Positions 36,689 to 49,141 of a stretch of 64,000 nucleotides of DNA are shown piece after piece. The notes beneath the pieces were generated by a model. The model had not been told where the DNA came from and made no database searches. It saw nothing but the letters and a program-made list of their open reading frames with translations. This DNA is from Ophioderma brevispina (lineage: Eukaryota; Echinodermata; Ophiuroidea; Amphilepidida; Ophiodermatidae): the NCBI GenBank assembly GCA_023653785.1, contig JAMKCH010072026.1, positions 1-64,000 on the forward strand, written 5' to 3'. Position 1 is the stretch's first letter. Each line of letters begins with the position of its first letter. Position numbers and translations under genes: made by a program.

Positions 36689-38215
36689 ACAAAAACTTAT
36701 ATTCTTACGAAGCAGGATAACACAACGCTTACATGCTAAAAGTACAGCCTCACGTTGAGTACACTTCCTCCGTGTGGGATCCATAACCAAAAAGAACTCC
36801 GAAAATTGAAAGGGTTCATCGGAGGGCAGCCCGGTTTGTTTCTAACGATTATAAGAAACCTAGCAGTTTTGCTTTCCATGGGGGGGGGCTTAAGAACTGA
36901 CAATCATTAAAGACCGGAGAAACAGCAATCGCTTAACCATTTTCATAAGGCAAGGGAGGGACCCCTACCCTGCCGGTCGACGACCTCCTTTCTGCCCGCT
37001 GGGGGGCCAACGTCCTTCAATGCACCATCATTCCAACTCATATCAAATCATTACTGCCGAACAAGGATTGTTACAAACAGTTGCAGTGTTGGTGCCGCAA
37101 ACAATATCGACTGGAAATAAACTACCCTACCACAAACTCACTAACCATTAATAAGCCAGATATCTCAAGAAGCGCAAGTTATTAAACCAACTTTAATCAG
37201 CAAGACTAATCAGCATCATTGCGCACACCTCAACCTGTTCGTTTGTCTTCACCTGGAGTCGTTTGAACATACACTCAGATACAATACCCACCCACTTGAT
37301 CTGAGGTTCACCTTCCAGGGCTGTGGCTCACCCTTTGGACTATCCCACTGGCTGATAATAGGGTGTATATTAGAAAGCATCTGGGTGGCTAGAACTTATG
37401 TCGGTGGTGGGAGGGGGGAGGGGGGGTTTGTACAGTTTGATAGTTTTTATTTTACTATGGGAGGGGGAGTGGGAGCGGGAGAAACAAAGTTATATGTTGG
37501 ATTTTTTAACCATATAGTTTAGTGGACAATGATTTTTTTCTAATTAAAAAACATCAGAAAGTACAAGTGTCAGTTTTCTTGGGCTTTGTTTGACAATTTT
37601 TTAATTAAAGAAACATATATTGTCATTTTCATCAAATTACCCTCTTTAGAATGTTATTAACTTTAATATGGCCAATTAAATTGACTGAATGTTTTACATT
37701 ACATGTATACCCTTTTTGTAGTCTTAACGGTTCCAACTGACATTTTTCAACTACAAATCAATTGAACATGGCATATAATAGTAAATATTTCTATATTTGT
37801 GAATTATGCCTTAAATTTACACAAAATAGTTCCAAAACAGGTCAGATTGCACCAGCGAGCATCAAAATACCCTTGGCTCCGGACCCTGGACCCCGGCGTA
37901 ATGACTTCCGCGCTACGCGTCGGTCTTATTGCTCTTTGCGGCACATTGAACAGAAAATTTTTTCCATTACTAAGGTCCCAAAAAGACTGAAAATTTTTTG
38001 TAGGCCTGCTTAAAGGCTGACTCTCACAAGTTTTGAATATATTTTTGTGTCATTAATTACAAATAGCCAACTAAAACTAAAGATTGTCACCTACAATGCT
38101 CAATCCAATATGAGACGAATCGGATTTTTCGTTTTTCATGCAGTGATCTTTATATATAGTATAACAGTTCCAAAGATACTGTGTATAACAAAATCTCCGA
38201 ATCCGGAATTTCTAC
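36689..38215. repeat. 1528-bp tandem duplication, unit 2
   Basis: Differs from unit 1 by one substitution (CGCTCACC against CGCACACC, about 37222) and three one-base losses, all in homopolymers near 38060-38130. The result is two copies of an 83-residue open frame (36234, 37762) that has no recognised family and is probably not a gene. Confidence 0.9.
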
Positions 38216-38371
38216 AACAAAGTGTGATTTTCTGTACGAAGGACTACGATTTGAGCTTAGATATTTCACACAGTGGCTAGTATATGGACAAGCATTATGT
38301 AGATGCAAAAAACTTGATTTGTTTGAAAATTGAGGGCACCCTCCTTGGGAAATCTCTGAGTCCGCCTTTAA
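38010..38371 (+). mobile_element. TTAA-type MITE family 2, complete copy
   Basis: 362 bp, left TTAAAGGCTGACTC, right AAATCTCTGAGTCCGCCTTTAA region ending at 38371. Very similar to 46782-47147. No coding content. Confidence 0.85.
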
Positions 38372-39159
38372 AGGTGGATGAACTGATCGACAGCCTCGTC
38401 CTCCCACTTCACTCCATCAAAACTGAGAATTTGATATCGGAAGAAAGTTTGTATTTTTCTCATTACCCCAATGAATTATAAGGTGCAAGAAATGTTCCTT
38501 TTGATGTGATGAACAAATGTGGCTGACCACAATAATTACCATGCACTCTCCTATGAGCCAATTTAGTATGCATTTTTGCTTCTATATACTATCCAAGTGG
38601 CTGGTCCAAATTTGTATTGTTTTTGATTATATTCTTCTGAGTGAAGAAGAAAACACCATATGAAAAACCGGACCATGATCACGGAACTTATCTTTTTAAA
38701 TTTCCAATTATACATCCAAACTTCATAAGCTACATACACAAAATTTATCACGATGGATGACTCCATTGTTTTTCACAATTGTTACTGTTTCCTTGGGAAG
38801 CACTTGTCCTGCTGCGGAAAGTCAGATGGGTTTGGACAGCTTATATTTAAACTTTTCCTTGGATGGGAACTGGGTACATGGCACACTTTGGTATAATATG
38901 ACCTGTGAATCATAAAATACATGCCTACACAAATTTAGACTTCCCGTGACAAAAATTGACCTGCAAAATTGCAATTAGGGGGTGGGGGAGGGATACATCG
39001 ACCTTAAAAATTAATAGGAATTGTCGAAGTAGCTTATTTACCCCTCATAGGTAGAAAGTTAGCTTTTCTCTATTGTCATTTTCAATTTGAATTTACAACT
39101 CAAAAGTGAAGACTATTTTGAATATGTTATCTCTTTTCCTATTTTTTGTGTCGCCTGCC
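38372..39159. other. Non-coding sequence
   Basis: A fragment at about 38428-38470 (ATATCGGAAGAAAGTTTG) resembles the middle of TTAA family 3. Nothing else recognised. Confidence 0.4.
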
Positions 39160-39400
39160 TTAAAGGTGCAACAAGAGATTTCAAATAACGGGCGTCCCGA
39201 AAAAATGTGTAAAGCTTTATATCAAAAATATTCAGCCTATGTTTTCTATTGAAATATAAGCATATACAAATCGCCTTTTGTTTTCATTTGAAGTTATTAA
39301 CCAAATAAAAGGTAGGGAGTCTTTTGAGCATCTAATCTGTATGAAATCACTACATTTCACAGAAATATGGATGACTTGAAATCTCTCGTTGCACCTTTAA
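39160..39400. mobile_element. TTAA-type MITE family 4
   Basis: 241 bp. Left TTAAAGGTGCAACAAGAGAT, right the inverse ATCTCTCGTTGCACCTTTAA. TTAA at both ends (39160-39163, 39397-39400). An inverted relative lies at 54322. Confidence 0.85.
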
Positions 39401-39420
39401 GACAGGAAGACACATAGGGA

Positions 39421-39730
39421 TCACTTTGTCCACTGTTGTCTGTTGTGAAAACGGTTAACATTTGCCTGTAATATCTGCATACTTAAATGGATTTAAACCA
39501 TTCAAACTTGAATCATAGGTGCAATTTGGGATCCCTCAATTTTTGATGAGGTCAAAGGTCACATACCAAGGTCAAAGGTCATGTGAGATTGTCTGTTGAT
39601 GTAGTCTGTTGTGAAAAAGGTTAACATTTGCCTGTAATTTCCGCATACTTTAACAGATTTAAACCAACTTGAATCATAGGTGCAACATGGGATTCCTCAT
39701 TTGTTGATGAGGTCAAGTTGTAAGAGAGGC
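39421..39730. repeat. Two tandem copies of a ~150-bp repeat with DR1-type sites
   Basis: CTGTTGTGAAAA-GGTTAACATTTGCCTG occurs at 39439 and 39604, each followed by GATTTAAACCA, TTGAATCATAGGTGCAA and TTGATGAGGTCAA. Unit 1 ends with two GGTCAAAGGTCA sites. Related sequence lies near 48.6 kb. Confidence 0.7.
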
Positions 39731-39822
39731 TGAAAAAGTGAAATTGACCTCGATTGAAAAGTTGACGTCCAATTGGAACCAAACTTTGTTTGTGGAGATT
39801 ACATGCAAACCCTCATTTGTTT

Positions 39823-40080
39823 GAGGTCAAAGGTCACATATCAAGGTCAAAAGTCACATATCAAGGTCAAAGGTCACATATCAAGGTCAAAGGTCACATA
39901 TCAAGGTCAAAGGTCACATATCAAGGTCAAAGATCACATATCAAGGTCAAAGGTCGCATATCAAGGTCAAAGGTCGCATATCAAGGTCAAAGGTCGCATA
40001 TCAAGGTCAAAGGTCGCATATCAAGGTCAAAGGTCGCATATCAAGGTCAAAGGATCACATTCAAGGTCAACGGTCACATA
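39823..40080 (+). repeat. 20-bp minisatellite of DR1-type nuclear-receptor sites
   Basis: Thirteen tandem 20-bp units of the form TCAAGGTCAAAGGTCACATA. Each contains AGGTCA-A-AGGTCA, the DR1 arrangement bound by RXR, HNF4 and COUP-TF type receptors, and TCAAGGTCA, the extended half-site of NR5A/ERR receptors. Four units keep the perfect 13-bp DR1; five have AGGTCG in the second half-site. The 20-bp period puts sites on nearly the same face of the helix. The open frames across it are a by-product. Regulatory use is not shown. Confidence 0.9.
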
Positions 40081-41328
40081 AGCCATCAGAACGCCTAGAG
40101 GTCTGAGGACCCCCAATGTATTTTTGGACTTCTGAAATATGGTAAGTTTAAACTTTCATTTTTTATATTTCCGCCTTTTAATAAATAACGAACCCTTATG
40201 CCCAACATCATGGCTATACGGGTTGATTTTTATTTTTTAAGAAGAAAATCTTATACCAAAATAATAACATGTCAACCGTGCTGAGTCGGATGGTTGAGAT
40301 GACATGGCGTTTATGACACAATATTTCAAAACCGGAGACACAGTTAACACCTAACCTCTCTCCTGCTTCCTCCTCTCGCTTTCTTTTCCTTTCCTCACCT
40401 TCCCACTTTACTGGTAGGATGAGCTAATTTCCTGCTCAGACAGTATGGAGGGAATATCCTGAAATATCACACAAAACCACTTATGGTCATCTTTTGCATC
40501 TAAAGAAGTTTGGTGTAACATCATACGGATTAAAAAGAACCTGTTTTTTTTTCCGTTGTTTAATTGCGAGTAATATTATTAAATCATAAATTTGTTTTGG
40601 CATTGGAATATGATGCATTGTTTTTATCAATTCTTTGGCATAATTATATTATAGCCTTGCACTTGTTTCTGTAATGTTGTGCTTTATTTCATTAACAGAA
40701 AGAAAACCTGATCAGAGTAGCTCAAAGTGTATAATTTAATTCCCAGCCAATTCTTTGTTTAAAATAGATGTAGCTCATATTCAAAATTTTTGTGCACATG
40801 TGTATTTCACAGACGTTTTACAATCATCTAAATCAGATGCTCTATAAAATCCTTCATATCAGAAAATGGCACCCTGTGTATTTTTCTATTTTTCATTGTT
40901 GGTATTTAGTTTCAGATTCTAAACAGAAATTAACTAGAGAAAATTAGTTTCATGATTTTAGTAATCACCGCGGGGGGCAGGGGATCATTTTTTTGTGATT
41001 TTTGGCAGTCAAACTCGGTCATATCTTAAACCTTAAACAAATGTACCAACTATTGATTATATTGTTGTCATAGTAATTTATTAGGGTGGTTTCCTTAAGC
41101 AAATACATGTTCAACTTCAATTTATGTAGCATTAACATATTGTATTAAGTGTAAACAGGGTGGGAGGTCAAGGACGCTGAACAAATACCGGCACACTCAT
41201 TTGCACTTGATCAGTGATCAAGCCTTTAAGGTCTGATGTATTTCAGTACATGTAAAGAGAGATGTAAAGATTTGAGTGACTGATACATAACATTAACTTT
41301 CAAAATCTTAATGAAAAGGGTATTCACA
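40081..41328 (+). other. Intron sequence before A4
   Basis: Nothing recognised. Confidence 0.4.
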
Positions 41329-43102
41329 ACTACTGAGCTATTCAAACTCAACCATAAATTACACTCCTGTCAGTCCACTGAATCAACAACTGGGGAAGAA
41401 GTGACTGCCCCTGATTCTACCACTCCTGTAGTCCATCTGATTCAACACAAGGTAAGAAGTAACTGCCCCTGAATCTACCACTCCACACCTGTCATTCCAG
41501 CTGAAAATCAACAACAGGCAAAGACGTGACTTGCCCTGAATCTACCACTTCCTGTCAGTCCACTGAATCCAACACAGGAGAATAAGTTAACTCAACTACT
41601 ACTGCCCCCTGAATCTGCCACTTCATGTCATTCCTGCTGAAGGGGTCAACAACAGGGGAAGAGTGACTGCCCCGAATCTACCCTCTGTCATCCCAGCTGA
41701 ATCACACAGGGGAAGAGGTAACTGCCCATGAAATCGGGTCCACCACTGGGGGGGGGTCCTGTCAGTCCAGCTTAATCAACAACAGGGGAAAAGTGACTGC
41801 TCCTGGGATCCACCACTCCTGTCAGTCCAGCGGAATCAACAACAGGGGAAGAAGGAACTCCCCTGAATCCACAACTCCTGTTAGTCCAGCTGAATCATCA
41901 CACAGGGGAATGAGGTAACTGCCCCGAATCTAACCACTCCTGTCCAGTCAGCTGAATCAACTACAGGGGAAGAAGTAACTCTGCTCCTATCGTAACATCT
42001 GTCAGTCCAGCTGAATCAACAACGGGGAAGAAGTGAACTGCTCCGAATCTACACCCCTGTTTAGTCCAGCTTGAATCAACAACAGAGGAAGAGATAACTG
42101 CCCCTTAATCTACCACTCCCGTCAGGTCCAGCTGAATCACAACGGGGTAAGCAGTAACTCGCCTGAATCTACGCACTCCTGTCAGTGCCACTGAATAACA
42201 ACAGGGGAAGAATTACCTGCTCCTGACACTACCAACCCCTGTCAGTCCAGCTTAATCAACAACAGAGGAAGAGGTAACTGCCCCTGAATCTACCACTCCC
42301 TGGTCAGTCGAGCTGAATCAACAACAGGCAAAGAAGTGACTGCCCCTGAATCTACCACTCCTTTCAGTCCAGCTAATCAACAACAGGGGAAGAAGTAACT
42401 GCTCCTGAATCTACCACCCCTGTCAAGTCCAGCTTAATCAACAACAGGGGAAGAAGTAACTGCCCCGTGAATCTACACTCCTGTCAGTCCATCTGAATCA
42501 ACAACCATGGAATCAAGTAACTTCCAACTCTTCCGCCTGAATCTACCACTCCTGTCCAGTCCAGCTGAATCACAACGGGGATAAGTAACTGGCTCCTGAA
42601 TCACACTCTGTCAGTCCGCTAATCAACAACAGGGGAAGAATTAACTGGCCCCTGAATCTGTCCACTCCTGTCAGTCCTGCTGAATCAACAACAGGGGAAA
42701 GACGTGACTGCTCCAGAATCTACCACTCCTGTCAGTCAAGCTGAATCAACAACAGGAAAGGGGGACTCCCCCCCTGAAATTCTACCACTCCTGTCAGTCA
42801 AGCTGAATCAACAACAGGGGAAGAAGTAACTTCTCCTGACTCTACCACTCCTGTCAGTCAAGCTGAATCAACAACAGGGTAAGAATGACTGCCCCTGAAT
42901 CTAACCACCCTTTCAGTCCAGCTGAATCCACAACATGGGAGAGGTACGCCCCTGATCTACCAATCCCGTCAGTCCACTGAATCAACTACAGGGGAAGAAG
43001 TGACTGCCCCTGATTCTACCACACCTGTTTAGTTATCCAGGCTGAATCAACAACAATGGAACAGGTTACTGAGTTAACTTCTGTTGCAGGTACAACTGCA
43101 AG
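41329..43102 (+). repeat. Repeat exon A4: 60-bp Ser/Thr/Pro-rich array, frame broken
   Basis: Starts near CACAACTACTGAGCTATTCA, which matches the entry of A5/A6 (ACAACTACAGAAGCCCTTCA). About 29 units follow; the exon ends with the GTTGCAGGTACAACTGCA tail shared with A3, then a GTTAGG donor where A3 and A5 have GTAGGG. Frame-breaking indels occur throughout, with odd insertions such as GGGTCCACCACTGGGGGGGG (41737-41756). The exact acceptor is not certain. Confidence 0.65.
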
Positions 43103-44473
43103 GTTAGGGCAAAAATCTTTTCTTAGGTTTTGTTACCCATTTTGTAACACATTATTATGTTACTACTTCAGTATGAGCAGTGAATTTTAGCTATTAAAGA
43201 ATGTTAGATGCTCCTCAATTTGTCAGCGTTAAAATATGTGTTCATTTAGTACAGGATAGTGACTAGCAAAAAAAATCTTTGAGAATTTGCAGGTTGCATT
43301 CGGGCCCACTACTAAAAGCATCTTGTTTTATATCACAATTATATATAAAGCCAACAAGCATTGTATTTTGCAAAATCCATATGCAAATATTTTCTTTCTG
43401 AGGAGATTTCCATACAAATGGGCAATCTCTTATCAGAATTATATTTCGAGATTCCACTAGATATGATACTGGGCCACATTATGCTGGCATTGCAAGTGAG
43501 GTTGCAACAAGTTTTTTTTATGGTCAGACCTAATCTTATATTACGAGCTAAAAACTTCGTGGTTTTCATGATATTTTGATAGGGATTTGATATTGACTTA
43601 ATTTAAAAAATTAACCGACCCAAATATTTGAGGGGTTTGACAGTAACCTAACCTGCTTTCCGTCCACCTTCCGCATTCTGTTTAGAGAGCTCAGTCCCAT
43701 CAACAAATGTAAATGGCAATTTTGAGGTGCGAAAGCATCATGTGCAAATACTGCGGATAACTGTGCTTTTTGTTAGCATTCATTAAAATCATGCATCTGT
43801 CTGCTTTGCTGTGTACCGAATGTGGCACAGATTTTTCTTGCCATCCAAAGAGGTGCCCAAATTGATAAGTGTCAAATTTCAGTTTTTTAGGCATGTAATG
43901 GAAAAAGTAAGTTGGTGACCCCCATTTTTTAATAATTCTGAAGAAACCACATTGGGACCTTAACATAATTACTTGGAAATTTAAAAATTCTATCAAGTAG
44001 TTTTTATTTTGTACGGGATTCCAGCATTTTTTTACTTTTCATATAGATATGTGTGGTTTAAAAAGTGACCAATACCATTTTATCTTTAGCTGTAGCTCAA
44101 AAACAAAGTCAATGACATCCTCTATTTATTTCAGATTCTTGATCAGCACTATTGAAAATACTATATATTAGAGGCCATATACGATTCAACCTTGAACAAA
44201 TTCTAATAAAAGGACTTTTGTATATTCTTGTAGGGCTATATGTGAATGATTATGGAAAAATTTGTGCAGCCTTCTGGCAGCTGCATTGGTCAGATATTGA
44301 AGATCAAAGGTCAATGACCTTTATAAGGCATACAACCAGTCATAACTCCTGAACAATTGGGTCTAACAGCACAAATGAGGTGTCTATTTCAAGGTTTTTG
44401 GCCAACAAACACAATTAGCATATAGGAGAAACAATCAAATGCACCCTTCATTGATTTTCAAATTAGTATGCTC
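43103..44473 (+). other. Intron sequence after A4
   Basis: Nothing recognised; a short GATCAAAGGTCAATGACC occurs at about 44302. Confidence 0.4.
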
Positions 44474-44765
44474 AATCTGCATGATTTATTTATTTATATT
44501 TATTTATAACATTCGGCATTTGCCAGGCAGAACCCAAATTGCTATATGCATTAAATTCAAGGGACGCCTCCAGAACAGCGGGGAAAGATTTATGGGGAAA
44601 AGTCTGATTTAGATGCAGGAGGAAACCGAAGTGCTCGGAGAAAACCTGCGAGGACGAGTATGGATCGGCAACCAAATTCACATACGCCACTGGCTCGACC
44701 GGGAATCGAACCTGGGCCGCATTGGTGAAAGGTGAGCAACTCGACTGCTACACCAACTCGCCCTC
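44474..44765 (-). mobile_element. tRNA-derived SINE
   Basis: Read on the - strand: GAGGGCGAGTTGGTGTAGCA head with perfect B box GGTTCGATTCC (44706-44716). The conserved-looking central block ends with the complement of GAGGAAACCGAAGTGCTCGG, and the tail is TTTA/AAAT-rich (44484-44508). The central block resembles domains shared by several metazoan SINE families; the exact family cannot be named here. Confidence 0.75.
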
Positions 44766-44803
44766 CTGAAATTGTAATTTTTAGACTTAGTCCCCTGAAC
44801 CAT

Positions 44804-44833
44804 TTTAAAGGGGGGTGGTTAACACCCCCTTTG
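44804..44833. repeat. Short palindrome
   Basis: TTAAAGGGGGGTG faces CACCCCCTTTGA around a GTTAA loop. Possibly the joined ends of a collapsed TTAA-type MITE. Confidence 0.4.
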
Positions 44834-44875
44834 ATTTTTCGTTACAAAGCCTCCGATCCTTTTGATTTTGATAGA

Positions 44876-46378
44876 TAATAATAATAATACTTATTTGAGT
44901 TACTTATGAATTACAAAAGACAAACAGAGTAACTCTGGAAAGAAAATGGGCTACTCAGCCCAAACACACTGATTAGTGCATTTCTTTCCATGGAACAATA
45001 TACATAAACATCAAATATAGAGTAGGCAAAATAAAAAATGTGAAAAGAAGATGGGCAATGCTGGAAATACTGCTTACAAAGGAACTTGAATTTGGGAAGA
45101 GAGCTTGCTTGCTGAGCATGAAGTGGAATATTTTCCCAAAGTCTAGGAAAAGAGACAAAGACAGAATTATAGAAGGAATTAGTCCTTGCCCGCCAATGTA
45201 GAAATCTGTCTTGAGAAATACGACTTCTGTGAAAAAAGTCCATGAAAGATGCTGGACCAATATTATTTAACAGCTTGAAACAAAATTGCAAATGCTGAAA
45301 TTTAAATAAATCATCAACACTCAATAGACCAAATTCAGACAACCTGTCAGTATACTCTACATGCTCCCCAGAGCCCTGTTTCTTACACATAAGGAATCAC
45401 ACCACTAAATAAACTAGGTTTGTAGCAGACGACGTCAGTGCCGAGACAGTGTTGGCGTCCGGAATATGGCCCTTGCCTAAATGAAGAGTCACAAAATGTT
45501 GATGAGTTGTGTTTTTCAATGAAATTTGAAATTAATCATAATGTGTGGACTAGTAACAAACCATTTGGGTGGTAAAGATTTTGTCTGTGCCATTTTTGTG
45601 TAATTTCTGAGGGTTTGGGGAAACTGTACAATTTTAGTTTCTAGTAACACTCAACTAGGCGTGAACGTTTTGAAACATGCAAATCTTTCGATGCTCTGTT
45701 GCTAAAAAAATCAGCCTTCATCATATGACTTTTTCTACTGGTGTAACAGGCATTATATGGAGCCCAAATAACGACACAGTAAATTAGAAGAGGGAGGACA
45801 AAAGCTTTATAGAGATTCAGAAGAGCAGAGAAAGGCATATTTCTTGTGCATCTTTTTAGAAAACCTACAAGATGAGAGATTTTGTTGCACAAGAAATCTA
45901 CATGAGAGGAAAATGAAAGATTGGAAGAAAACAGAGTACCAAGTAATTTGAAACAATCAACTGATTGCAGACGTTCACCACCCAAAAAGTAATCAGACTT
46001 AGTGCAAGTTTTGGACCTAGAGAAGTGCATAACAGCACAATTGGATGCATTATGAGGAAGCTTGTTTGTGACTGACCAACTGTAGAGTTTGTCAAGATCA
46101 TTTGCAAATCAACCACATACTTAGGATTTTTAATTGGTCTCACCAATGTGTGATCATCAGCAAACTGGAAAAGAGAAAAAGCTACATTCAAAGTAATATC
46201 ACTGACAAAAATAAGGAAAAGGATGGGTCCAAGCACTGAACCTTGAGGAACACCAGAAGTGACTGATGCCCAGTCAGAAAATTCACCTCTAAAAATAACC
46301 CTGTTTCCTGTCCATAAGAAAATTCTGAATCCAAGATAGAAGAGTACCCTAATACCACGATCATAAAGTTTTTGAATC
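44876..46378 (-). mobile_element. 5'-truncated LINE, copy A (RT, thumb and C terminus)
   Basis: On the - strand, 46380-45898 encodes RT: ASVTSGVPQGSVLGPILFLI and the catalytic FADD box (FADDHTLV), where most relatives have YADD. 46030-45641 gives the next segment (SYFKLLGT-type, SHVDFLCNKI, NLYKAFVLPLLIYC). 45390-44911 encodes the usual C-terminal region (LLSVDDLFKFQHLQFCFKLL). The 3' end is an (ATT)n tail at 44876-44889, typical of CR1/L2-like elements. Two frame shifts break it. Copy A has an intact TTAA (46130-46133) at the site where copy B carries a MITE. Confidence 0.85.
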
Positions 46379-46398
46379 AAAAAAAAAAAAAAAAAAAA
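46379..46398. repeat. A20 run joining the two LINE copies
   Basis: Twenty A's separate copy A (ending GAATC) from copy B (starting CAGGC). Both joins fall at internal LINE positions. The run is on the wrong strand to be the poly(A) tail of these - strand elements. Confidence 0.9.
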
Positions 46399-47505
46399 CA
46401 GGCATTATATGGAGCCCAAATAACGACACAGTAAATTAGAAGAGGGAGGACAAAAGCTTTATAGAGATTCAGAAGAGCAGAGAAAGGCATATTTCTTGTG
46501 CATCTTTTTAGAAAACCTACAAGACGAGAGATTTTGTTGCACAAGAAATCTACATGAGAGGAAAATGAAAGATTGGAAGAAAACAGAGTACCAAGTAATT
46601 TGAAATCATCAACTGATTGCAGACGTTCACCACCCAAAAAGTAATCAGACTTACTGCAAGTTTTGGACCTAGAGAAGTGCATAACAGCACAATTGGATGC
46701 ATTATGAGGAAGCTTGTTTGTGACTGACCAACTGTAGAGTTTGTCAAGATCATTTGCAAATCAACCACATCCTTAGGATTTTTAAAGTCTGACTCAGAGA
46801 TTTCGAAATATTATTTTTTTGTGTAATAATGAAAAATAGTCAACTAGAACTAAAGATAGTAACCTAAAATGCACAATTCCGAAATTTGAGATGAATCGGA
46901 TTTTTCGTTTTGATGCAGTAAACATTTATGTGTAGTATTACGTCCCATAGGATACTGTGTATAACAAAAATTCCGGATCCAGAATTTTATAACAAAGTTG
47001 TGATTTTCTATATGAAGGAATTCGATTTAAGCTTTGCAATTTCATACAGTGATTAGTATATGGACAAACATTATGTACATGCAAAAAACACAATTTTTTT
47101 GGAAATTGAGGGCGCCCTCCTCAGGAAATCTCTGAGTCGGCCTTTAATTGGTCTCACCAATGTGTGATCATCAGCAAACTGGAAAAGAGAAAAAGCTACA
47201 TTCAAAGTAATATCACTGACAAAAATAAGGAAAAGGATGGGTCCAAGCACTGAACCTTGAGGAACACCAGAAGTGACTGATGCCCAGTCAGAAAATTCAC
47301 CTCTAAAAATAACCCTGTTTCCTGTCCATAAGAAAATTCTGAATCCAAGATAGAAGAGTACCCTAATACCACGATCATAAAGTTTTTGAATCGGAAGATT
47401 ATGATCTACCTTATCAAAGACAGAACTGAAATCAAGAAAAACAGTCAACAAGATTGCAATTTCGCCCATGTGTTGGTAAGAGTCTCCTCTTTTCAATGAT
47501 ACCAA
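46399..47505 (-). mobile_element. LINE copy B (RT) interrupted by a MITE
   Basis: Repeats copy A 45747-46378 with very few differences, but contains a 366-bp family 2 MITE and extends about 110 bp further 5'. That extra part includes the first RT box region (VFLDFSSVFDKVDHN). The element is truncated at about 47505. Confidence 0.85.
46782..47147 (+). mobile_element. TTAA-type MITE family 2, inserted in LINE copy B
   Basis: Ends TTAAAGTCTGACTCAGAGAT and AATCTCTGAGTCGGCCTTTAA region. The flanks GATTT-TTAA and TTAA-TTGGTC match the single GATTTTTAATTGGTC in copy A exactly, so the insertion duplicated TTAA and nothing else. Confidence 0.95.
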
Positions 47506-49141
47506 AAATGTTCCAATAGTCCTCCATTTGACATCATAGTAATGTTTTAATGAGCAATGTAATAATCATGGGAAACTTGATTTTCCTGATTGTTGCTAAA
47601 AAAAGCCAATTTCTATTTATGTTGACCTTTCTTGAATAAACAAATGACCTTTAGCCTATGTTCCCACATATCTTGGAAATAAAGCACCACATGCATGTGA
47701 TTCAATTAACCTTTTTACTCCTGGTTACCTAAGGAATAATTTGAGCTATATTACATTAGATTTAGAGCAGTTCAAACATTTGACCCACAAAGTAACTTTA
47801 CCCCTCTCCTGGGGCCAAACGCAGCAGCTTTCATTCATATTTGCAAAAGTTATATTTTTTTCTGAATTTTCCAGTGTTCAGATATTGGTACCTTGTTTGA
47901 TCAAACCCTTCTGGGCTGATGCTCTATAAGGATGAATCACAAGGCCTCTTGATGCGGTCCGTAATATACGGTGTGTGCCCTGGCCAAAACTATTTTGGGA
48001 GTTGGCTTATTTTTAATAGTGGTAATGATATTTCTGATGGAGCCCAAATGAAATATATGTGCAAAAGTGCCTAGCAATAGTATCACACTATTATATCACA
48101 CAGGACTCATGAGTTCAAGGATCTGTCCAAGAACAAGATTCACCGATTTTACAATATTAACTGTTTTCATTATCATTTAGATTATGGTCAATGTTAAATA
48201 TTTGTACAGACTGACGAATTAGCTAAATTTACGTTGACGTTGAGAAAATTTATAAAAATTCTGATTAAAAGTGCTTTCTTTGCTGAAAAGCAATGATAGC
48301 TGCATTTGTAAGCCTCAAAAATGTTAATTGTGCTTATTGACCCCCAAAACACGGGTATAGACACCACCTTTTTGCTTCAAGGCTAATTGACTGAGCAGTT
48401 ATGACCCATCACATGCCCTGTAATGGTCGTTGACCTTTGACCTTAGTAATTTGCTAACACGTCAAACCCCTCAAAAGCATACTGTGGGTAATGCAGGGTT
48501 ACCTACTGATCAAGGTAGTTTTTTGTGTCACCTGTACGAATGTTCATAGGGACACTAACCAGTCACACATGTCTGTGTGCCTATGTCTGTTAAAGATTGG
48601 TGCCAGTAAAAAACTTTAAATGCAAATGCAACCAAACTTGGGTCAGATGCAATATGGGAGCCTTCAATATGTTTAAGAGGTCAGAGACCACATTCCTAGC
48701 TCAAAGGTCATCTCAGGTCAAGTGACACTATGCATCTCCATACCTGTATAACCATTTCTATCCATGTTTCTGCTCAAATAGCTGCCAACTGAGTGCCCAT
48801 AAATATGTGGAGGCCCTTTGCTGCATAACTCTATGCAACAAGCCAATTTTTCATTTTTTTTAGCTGTCAGCTAAACAAAATTTTAAAATAGGCTGTAAAG
48901 CAGCAAAAAGCCAACAAAAAAAAAAGAATTTCTGCATAGCGCTTTGCTCATTCCTGCGAAAAAAGCATAGTACATGGCTTTTGTTGTCAAATGTATGCAA
49001 GACACTATTTTTGGAACACACATTGTTTACCATGAAATACAGACATACAAAAACCTATATTGTTATGAACAGAGTAGAGACACCTAGTCTTTATGCAGCA
49101 TGTGATTATGAGATGATCACAATTGTCATGTTTACTTGCAG
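47506..49141 (+). other. Intron sequence before FN3-d
   Basis: 48421-48730 holds a dispersed repeat with TGACCTTTGACCT (48431-48443) and related AGGTCA motifs. The end matches the pre-acceptor sequence of FN3-c and FN3-e (GATCACAATT, then TTGCAG). Confidence 0.5.

Noticed and set aside
36234..38013. Duplicated 83-residue frame as a new gene
   Set aside because: Two identical copies come from the 1528-bp duplication; no motif or codon evidence.
39773..40098. Two 102-residue frames rich in SRSKV/QGQRS
   Set aside because: Produced by the 20-bp DR1 minisatellite, whose period returns to frame every 60 bp.
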